From contig NZ_CP088297.1 in the NCBI RefSeq assembly GCF_024666615.1, positions 2,728,001 through 2,792,000 on the forward strand: a stretch of DNA of 64,000 nucleotides, given 5' to 3'. Origin of the DNA: Aquabacterium sp. J223. Lineage in GTDB: Bacteria; Pseudomonadota; Gammaproteobacteria; Burkholderiales; Burkholderiaceae_C. Positions 57,584 through 64,000 of the stretch are shown one piece after another (within the stretch, counting starts at the first letter, position 1; every line of letters starts with the position of its first letter). Position numbers and translations under genes: made by a program. The notes below the pieces were generated by a model. It was given only the letters and a program-made list of their open reading frames with translations, had not been told where the DNA came from and made no database searches.

Positions 57584-58383
57584 CGGTGCTGGCGCTGGGG
57601 GCGCATCCCCGCTTCCCGCTGGTGCTGGCGAGCAACCGCGACGAGTACTTCGACCGGCCCACCGAGCGCATGCACTGGTGGCCGCCCACGCGGGATGCGG
57701 AGCCGGTGCTCGCCGGTCGCGACCTGCGCGGCGGCGGCAGCTGGCTGGCGCTGACGCCACGCGGCCGGCTGGCGCTGATCACCAACGTGCGGCGGCCCGA
57801 CTCGATGCGCAGCGACGCGCCGTCGCGCGGCGGTCTGGTCACCGCCTGGGTGGGCGCCACGCAGGACGCCGAGGCCTTCTGCGCCCCGCTGGCCAACGCC
57901 GGCCACAACGGCTTCAACCTGCTGATGGCCGACCTGCCCTCGGGCGCCTGGCACTGGTACGCGCCCGACCAGCCGGCGCCGCGCCGGTTGTCCGCCGGCC
58001 TGTGGGGCCTGTCCAACGCCGCGCTGGACACCCCCTGGCCCAAGCTGACCGGCCTGAAGGCCGCCCTGCGGCAGGCGCTCGACGAGGCCGCCGACGCCGA
58101 CCGCCTGACCACCCGGCTGCTCGCCGCGCTGCGCAACGACGAGCCGGTGCCCGACGACCGACTGCCTCAGACCGGCGTGCCGCTGGCCGTCGAGCGCGAG
58201 CTGGCCAAGGTCTTCATCCGCCTGCACGACGACCGCTACGGCACCCGCTGCTCGACGGTGCTGGTGGCCGAGCGCACGGCGCAGGGCCTGGTGACCCACG
58301 TGCTCGAGCGCAGCTTCGCGCCGGACCGGTCGGTCACCGGTGAGCAGCGCTTTCGCCTGACCGACTGGCCGCCGGTGGCCTGA
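57574..58383 (+). CDS. NRDE family (TANGO2-like) protein
   Basis: A 269-aa Ntn-fold-type protein beginning with Cys (MCLAVLALGAHPRFPLVLAS NRDEYFDRP), the NRDE signature at residues 21-24, followed by GGGSWLALTPRGRLALITNV, GFNLLMADLPSGAWHWYAPD, GLSNAALDTPWPKL and YGTRCSTVLVAERTAQ. Related to eukaryotic TANGO2; heme handling has been proposed for the family, without proof in bacteria. It starts inside the end of the DUF4936 gene. Confidence 0.92.
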   Translation: MCLAVLALGAHPRFPLVLASNRDEYFDRPTERMHWWPPTRDAEPVLAGRDLRGGGSWLALTPRGRLALITNVRRPDSMRSDAPSRGGLVTAWVGATQDAEAFCAPLANAGHNGFNLLMADLPSGAWHWYAPDQPAPRRLSAGLWGLSNAALDTPWPKLTGLKAALRQALDEAADADRLTTRLLAALRNDEPVPDDRLPQTGVPLAVERELAKVFIRLHDDRYGTRCSTVLVAERTAQGLVTHVLERSFAPDRSVTGEQRFRLTDWPPVA

Positions 58384-58397
58384 CCGCACGCACCCCG

Positions 58398-59267
58398 TCA
58401 GAGCCCCCGCACCATCTCCACGTGCGGGATGCCGGCTTCGTCGAACACCGGTCCGCGCTGCTGGAAGCCCTGCTGGCGGTAGAAGCGCTCGGCGCTCAAC
58501 TGCGCGTGCAGCAGCACCTCGCGGTCGCCGCGCGCACGCGCCGTGTCCATCAGCGACTGCAGCACCTGCCGGCCGACGCCGGTCCCGCGCATGGCGGGCA
58601 GCACGGCCATGCGGCCGATCTTGGCCACGCCGGGCACGTGCTCCAGCAGCCGGCCGGTGGCCAGCGGCACGCCGAAGCGGTTGAAGGCCACCGCATGGGT
58701 GCAGGTGGCGTCGGCCTCGTCCCATTCCAGGGCGGCGGGGATGCGCTGCTCCTCGACGAAGACCTGCGTGCGGATCGGCCGCGCCGCCTCGCCCAGTTCG
58801 GCCCAGCCGGCCACGCGCACCTCCACCATCGGCTTGCCGGCCTCGAAGTCCTCGAGCACCGCCCGCAGGTCCTGGGGCACCGGTCGGGCGCCACGGGCCT
58901 CGGCGTCGGCGAAGACGTAGACCAGCTCGCCGCCGACCAGCCGCTCGTCGCCGCGCAGCACCGCGCATTCGAAGACCATGGACGAGTTGCCGATCCGTGC
59001 GCAGCGCACGCCGATGTCCAGCGTGTCGTCGTAGCGGGCGGAGGACTCGTACTCCAGCGTCGCCTTGCGCACGAAGAGGTCGCCGCCGAGGGTGTGCATC
59101 GTCGCCTGGTAAGGCAGCGCCAGCGCCCGCCAGTACCCGCCCACCGCGGTGTCGAAGTACGTCAGGTAGTGGCCGTTGAAGACGATCTGCTGCATGTCCA
59201 CCTCGGCCCAGCGCACGCGCAGCCTCTCGAGGTGTCGGAAACGTGAGCGGTGGTCGGTGGTGGTCAT
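58398..59267 (-). CDS. Fused YbgC/FadM thioesterase and GNAT acetyltransferase
   Basis: A 289-aa two-domain protein. Residues 10-140 form a hotdog thioesterase: RVRWAEVDMQQIVFNGHYLT YFDTAVGGYWRAL with the catalytic Asp, and GVRCARIGNSSMVFECAVLR. Residues 155-289 form a GNAT domain: VEVRVAGWAELGEAARPIRT, GRMAVLPAMRGTGVGRQVLQ (the acetyl-CoA loop) and LHAQLSAERFYRQQGFQQRG. Fusions of this kind are known in Burkholderiales. The ATG overlaps the esterase stop by 4 bases. Confidence 0.9.
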   Translation of the reverse strand: MTTTDHRSRFRHLERLRVRWAEVDMQQIVFNGHYLTYFDTAVGGYWRALALPYQATMHTLGGDLFVRKATLEYESSARYDDTLDIGVRCARIGNSSMVFECAVLRGDERLVGGELVYVFADAEARGARPVPQDLRAVLEDFEAGKPMVEVRVAGWAELGEAARPIRTQVFVEEQRIPAALEWDEADATCTHAVAFNRFGVPLATGRLLEHVPGVAKIGRMAVLPAMRGTGVGRQVLQSLMDTARARGDREVLLHAQLSAERFYRQQGFQQRGPVFDEAGIPHVEMVRGL

Positions 59268-60229
59268 GTCGTCGGGTTCCAGGCCTCGCGCAACGCGTCG
59301 GCGCAGGCCTGTTGGGCGGCCAGCGCCTCGGGCAGCGCGCGGCCCATCTTGATGAAGTCGTGGACCAGGCCGCGGGCCAGTTCCAGCGTCACGGGAACGC
59401 CGGCCATGCGCAGCCGGTCGGCGTAGGCGAGCCCTTCGTCGACCAGCGGGTCGCATTCGGCGAGCACCACGCAGGCGGGTGCCACGCCCTGCAGGTCGTC
59501 GGCGTGCAGTGGCGCGAAGCGCCAGTCGTCGCGTTGTTCGCGGTCGATGTAGTGGTCGAAGAACCAGGCGATGGCCGGGGCGTCGAGCAGGAAGCCCTGT
59601 GCGAAGCGGCGGTGCGAGGTGGTGTCGGCGTGCGCCGTGGCGCCCGGCGTGATGAGCAGCTGCAGCGCCAGCGGCAGGCCGATGTCGCGGGCGTGGATCG
59701 CCGCCACCGCGGCCAGCGTGCCACCGGCGCTGTCGCCGCCGACGGCCAGCCGGCGGCCGTCCACGCCCAGGTGGCCGGCATGCTGTGCCAGCCAGCGCAG
59801 CGCGGCCCAGGTGTCGTCCACCGCCGTGGGAAAACGGTGCTCCGGCGCCAGCCGGTAGTCCAGCGCCAGCACCGCGCCGCCGCTGCGCGCGGCGAGCTGC
59901 CGGCACAGCGCGTCGTGGGTGTCGAGGCCGCCGATGACGAAGCCACCGCCGTGCAGGTACAGCAGCGCCGGCAGGCGGTCGTGCGACGGCGCGTAGAGCC
60001 GAGCCCCGAGCGGAGTGCCGTCGGCGGCCGGCACCTGCAGCGCCTCGACGCGTGACAGCACCGGCCGGGTCGGCTCCAGCACCTCGGCGGCCGCGGCGTA
60101 GGCGCGCCGCGCCTCGTGCACGGGCAGGGTGTGGAACGGTGGCCGGCCCGCGCGGGCGATGCGGTCCAGCAGCCCGCGCATGGACGGGCTCAGCAGGCGG
60201 GCAGGATCGTCGTCGGGCGCGGCAGCCAT
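59264..60229 (-). CDS. Alpha/beta hydrolase of the hormone-sensitive-lipase type
   Basis: A 321-aa esterase. Oxyanion motif YLHGGGFVIGG (93-97 HGGGF), nucleophile S167 in VGGDSAGGTLAAV, catalytic Asp in VLAECDPLVDEGLAYADRLR and His in ARGLVHDFIKMGRA. These enzymes hydrolyse short-chain esters. It is the first gene of a two-gene unit with the thioesterase-GNAT fusion. Confidence 0.93.
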   Translation of the reverse strand: MAAAPDDDPARLLSPSMRGLLDRIARAGRPPFHTLPVHEARRAYAAAAEVLEPTRPVLSRVEALQVPAADGTPLGARLYAPSHDRLPALLYLHGGGFVIGGLDTHDALCRQLAARSGGAVLALDYRLAPEHRFPTAVDDTWAALRWLAQHAGHLGVDGRRLAVGGDSAGGTLAAVAAIHARDIGLPLALQLLITPGATAHADTTSHRRFAQGFLLDAPAIAWFFDHYIDREQRDDWRFAPLHADDLQGVAPACVVLAECDPLVDEGLAYADRLRMAGVPVTLELARGLVHDFIKMGRALPEALAAQQACADALREAWNPTT

Positions 60230-60305
60230 GGGCTGCCGCAGTGTGCCAGCGACGTGGAACGCGACGCGCCGGCCGCTACCCGGTCGCCGGACGGACGCCG
60301 CAAGG

Positions 60306-60332
60306 AAAAAGGGCCCGGTGTCCCGGGCCCTT
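60306..60332 (-). terminator. Rho-independent terminator of aceA
   Basis: A 10-bp stem (AAGGGCCCGG at 60309-60318; CCGGGCCCTT at 60323-60332) with a 4-nt loop; on the minus strand it ends in TTTTT (plus-strand A5 at 60306-60310). It sits 21 bp after the aceA stop. Confidence 0.9.
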
Positions 60333-60352
60333 GAGGCAGCACGTGCTTCGAC

Positions 60353-61648
<1,296 letters not shown>

Positions 61649-61734
61649 CGCTGGGGCTCCTTGGGGACGGTTGAAGAGGGGGATTCGATGGGCTCCAGCG
61701 TATCGGCGTCGTCGCGACGGCGGAAGACTTCTGT

Positions 61735-61740
61735 CTTATA
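61735..61740 (-). promoter_or_regulatory. -10-like box upstream of aceA
   Basis: TATAAG on the minus strand, inside a stretch with direct repeats of GAAGAC (plus strand, 61723 and 61742) and an inverted GAAGA/TCTTC pair. No good -35 is seen at 17 bp, so an activator may be needed. Confidence 0.3.
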
Positions 61741-61792
61741 GAAGACAAAAATCTTCCTCCTTACAAATCAAACAGTTAGGACGATTTTTCTT

Positions 61793-61858
61793 GATGCGGA
61801 ATGCTCTCTTCCATCATGGGAAAAATTGCTGCGGTGCGTCAGCGCCGCATTCCGCATC
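61793..61858. promoter_or_regulatory. 12-bp inverted repeat upstream of aceA
   Basis: GATGCGGAATGC at 61793-61804 and GCATTCCGCATC at 61847-61858 are perfect inverted copies, 42 bp apart. They lie about 150-210 bp upstream of the aceA start and between it and the DUF748 gene. The spacing (four helical turns, centre to centre about 54 bp) suits a looping regulator or a long hairpin. Confidence 0.5.
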
Positions 61859-61905
61859 GCGAAACGCCGTTTTCTGATGATGAGATGGGCAGGGCCGTGC
61901 GGCGG

Positions 61906-64000
61906 TCACGGCGCCGCGACGGTGAGCACGGCGCCGGTCGGCCCGGGGGTGGACTCACCGGCAGTTCCCAATCGCGGCGCGGTGAGGAACAACCGCTCGC
62001 TGGCGACGCCACGGGCCACCAGCGCCTCGCGCACCACGAGGCCGCGCTGCAGGGCCAGCTCCCGCAGGTCGTCCTCGTCGACGGCGAGCCGGGCCAGCAC
62101 CTGGGCCTCCAGCTCGGCGGGAGGCAGGTCGCTCAGGCCGCCCAGCGCATTGCGCGGCGCCTGCGGCGGCGGATTGGCGCGGTACAGCGCGCGCAGCAGG
62201 CGCACCCGCTCCTCGCCGGCCGGCGTGGCCGCTGCACCGCCGCCGGCCGCGGCCTGCACGCCGCGGCGGCGTTGCTCCTCGGCCAGGCGCGCCTCCAGAA
62301 CCGCGCGCCGCAGCGGCTCGCGTTCGGCCTCCACGTCCACCGCACCGGCGATGCGAAGGCTCACGGCCGGCCGGTCCTGCAGCGCGCGGGCCAGCCGGTC
62401 CAGCTCGGCCGCGGCGTCGGGGGCCAGCATCGGGCGGCCCGGCAGGAAGCGCACGTTCACCTGCTCGCCGCCGCCCTCCCCACCGATCCCGGCCAGCAGC
62501 GCGAAGGGCGACGTGACCGCCTTGACGATGAGGTTGCCCAGGGCCTTGAGCACCAGCCCGCCGAGGCTGAACTGCGGATCGCCCAGCCGCCCCGCCACCG
62601 GCAGGTCGAGCTGGATGCGGCCCTGGCGGTCGGTGAGCAGGGACACCGCCAGCTTCACCGGCAGCCGGGTGGCGTCCGGGCTGTCCACCCGCTCGCCGAA
62701 CTGCAACTGGTTCAGCTCCACCCGGTTGCTGGCCTCCAGTTCGCCGCCTTCCCGCACCCGGTAGTGCACCGCCATCGCCAGCTTGCCGCGGTCGATCTCG
62801 TAGCCGATGTACTTGCCGGCGTAGGGCGACAGCGGCGCCAGTTCGATCTCGCGCGCCGAGGCCTCGATGTCCAGCAGCGGCGGGCTGAACGCCGGGTTCA
62901 GCTGCCCCTGCACCTTCAGCTCCCCGGTGCCGGCGATGCGCCCGTCGAGGGACAGCGCGGCCGGCTCGCGCTGCGCCGTGCCGAAGGCGCCCAGCCGACC
63001 CTGCAGGCCGCTGAGCACGGCGCTGTAGTTGGGCCGCACGAAGCGGTCGGTGAAGTTGATGCGGCCGTTGTCGAGGACCAGCCCACCGACGGCCAGGGTC
63101 ACCGCCGGCCGGGCGGCGGCGGGAGCGTCGGTGGCCGGTGCCGGCGACAGCCGCCGAGGCGCCGGGCCGAAGCCGCCGGGCGGCGCCGGCGGCACGCCGG
63201 GCGGTGCGGCCACGTCGGTGAGGTTGAAGCGACCCTGCTCGGTGATCACCAGGCGGGTGTCGAGGTCGCTCAGAACCGCTTCGCCGAGGCTGAGGCGAGG
63301 GGCGGCGCCGGGCGCCAGTTGCACCTGCAGGCCGGGCAGCCGCAGCGCGCTCCAGCCGAGCAGTGGGCTGGGCGCGCCGTCGGTGCCGTCCGGGGCCATC
63401 AGCTGCAGTTCGCCCAGCACCAGTTCGCCGTCGCCGGCCAGGCGCAGGCCGTCGCCCGCCAGCGCCATGTCGACCCGCCCGGTGCCCCCGAGCAGCAGGC
63501 GCTGCAGGCTGAGCGCCGACGGCAACTCGACGTAGCGCTCCCAGCCGTGCAGCGGCAGCCGTTCGGCGGTCCAGCGGGCCTGCAGCCGGCCCTGCGCCGG
63601 GTCGGCGGCCGCGGTCCCGCTCCACAGCCCGCTTGCCGAGAGCCGCCCGCCGGCGCTGGCCCGCCCGTCGTCGACGCGCGCCGACAGGCTCCATTCCGCC
63701 GGCGCCGGCGTGCCGGCCGGCGGCGGCCACTGCAGCCGGCGAAGGCTGACGTTCAGCGCCTCCCAGCGGCTGCGCAGGCTGCGCTGGGCGCCGCGCGGGG
63801 TCGGGGCGCTGTCGGTCCAGTGCAGGCGGCCGCCTTCCACCCGCGCGTCGTCGACGCTGACCGACCAGCCCGGCGCCGCCGTTGCGGGCGCGGCGGCGGG
63901 CGTCCCGGTCGCCGCGCCATTCGGCGGCGGCCGAAGCGCCTGCAGCGCGACGGCCCAGTCGAGCCGGCCGTCGCGGCCCCGGCGGGCGACGGCCACCGGC
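61906..64000 (-). CDS. DUF748 domain protein (AsmA-like), C-terminal part (runs off window)
   Basis: At least 698 codons of a large envelope protein; the start lies beyond the right edge. Repeated DUF748 units are visible: VDDARVEGGRLHWTDSAPTP, VLDNGRINFTDRFVRPNYSA, LNPAFSPPLLDIEASAREIE LAPLSPYAGKYIGYEIDRGK and SLLTDRQGRIQLDLPVAGRL GDPQFSLGG, followed by an OmpA-like C-terminal helical part (AAAELDRLARALQDRPAVSL). Such proteins are related to AsmA and TamB-like bridge proteins. It ends 260 bp from aceA on the same strand. Confidence 0.9.
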   Translation of the reverse strand, partial: PVAVARRGRDGRLDWAVALQALRPPPNGAATGTPAAAPATAAPGWSVSVDDARVEGGRLHWTDSAPTPRGAQRSLRSRWEALNVSLRRLQWPPPAGTPAPAEWSLSARVDDGRASAGGRLSASGLWSGTAAADPAQGRLQARWTAERLPLHGWERYVELPSALSLQRLLLGGTGRVDMALAGDGLRLAGDGELVLGELQLMAPDGTDGAPSPLLGWSALRLPGLQVQLAPGAAPRLSLGEAVLSDLDTRLVITEQGRFNLTDVAAPPGVPPAPPGGFGPAPRRLSPAPATDAPAAARPAVTLAVGGLVLDNGRINFTDRFVRPNYSAVLSGLQGRLGAFGTAQREPAALSLDGRIAGTGELKVQGQLNPAFSPPLLDIEASAREIELAPLSPYAGKYIGYEIDRGKLAMAVHYRVREGGELEASNRVELNQLQFGERVDSPDATRLPVKLAVSLLTDRQGRIQLDLPVAGRLGDPQFSLGGLVLKALGNLIVKAVTSPFALLAGIGGEGGGEQVNVRFLPGRPMLAPDAAAELDRLARALQDRPAVSLRIAGAVDVEAEREPLRRAVLEARLAEEQRRRGVQAAAGGGAAATPAGEERVRLLRALYRANPPPQAPRNALGGLSDLPPAELEAQVLARLAVDEDDLRELALQRGLVVREALVARGVASERLFLTAPRLGTAGESTPGPTGAVLTVAAP

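Overview
This 64 kb window is very GC-rich, with third codon positions almost entirely G or C. Gene content and order point to a betaproteobacterium of the order Burkholderiales, probably near Rubrivivax, Leptothrix or Methylibium; that is an inference from gene families and synteny. Supporting points are the divergent ygfZ / mltG-tmk-holB-pilZ-tatD block, a TctC/Bug solute-binding protein, a recC-recB-recD-rmuC run with 4-base overlaps, and an rpoN gene outside the usual lptB context. I found no rRNA, tRNA, CRISPR array, insertion sequence or prophage.

Layout. 0-9.3 kb (minus): rmuC (cut by the window edge), recD, recB and recC, the double-strand-break repair nuclease and helicase. 9.5-10.5 kb: a TctC-like binding protein. 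10.5-11.7 kb: a RES-Xre toxin-antitoxin pair, back to back with a metal-efflux operon at 11.7-18.85 kb (CzcI-like protein, outer membrane factor, His/Asp-rich membrane-anchored protein, adaptor, RND pump, small periplasmic protein). 18.9-22.2 kb (minus): an acyl-CoA synthetase-like enzyme, a short cation diffusion facilitator and a CorA-type transporter. 22.4-25.2 kb: a degenerate GGDEF-like protein, a tiny Pro-rich protein and an AsmA-like protein. 25.3-29.3 kb: an NtrC-type sigma-54 activator, an isochorismatase-like hydrolase and a PAS hybrid histidine kinase.

29.4-42.2 kb looks like an envelope and stress island: DUF883 and YqjE-like proteins, a membrane-anchored lipocalin, several small polar proteins, topoisomerase IB, a lipoprotein, a PA2169-type protein, a degenerate deacetylase-like protein, a degenerate phospholipase-D-like protein, an ABC exporter, an AI-2E family permease, a YihY/BrkB protein and an MscS channel. 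42.2-47.1 kb (minus) is a glycan cluster of glycoside hydrolase, glycosyltransferase, amidohydrolase and glycosyltransferase. 47.2-51.5 kb holds an ERDES-motif small protein, rpoN, two small genes, soxYZ and a 64-aa protein. 51.5-60.2 kb is the conserved housekeeping block, with ygfZ, a DUF4936 protein, an NRDE protein, a thioesterase-GNAT fusion and an HSL-type esterase. 60.3-64 kb carries isocitrate lyase with a strong terminator and a large DUF748 protein cut by the window edge.

A recurring oddity is that several conserved genes change reading frame exactly at short G/C runs: recB, corA (twice), the lipocalin, the glycoside hydrolase, pilZ and ygfZ. The ankyrin gene contains a 22-C tract. 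Uncorrected homopolymer errors are the simplest explanation, so start sites and pseudogene calls at these genes should be read with that in mind.
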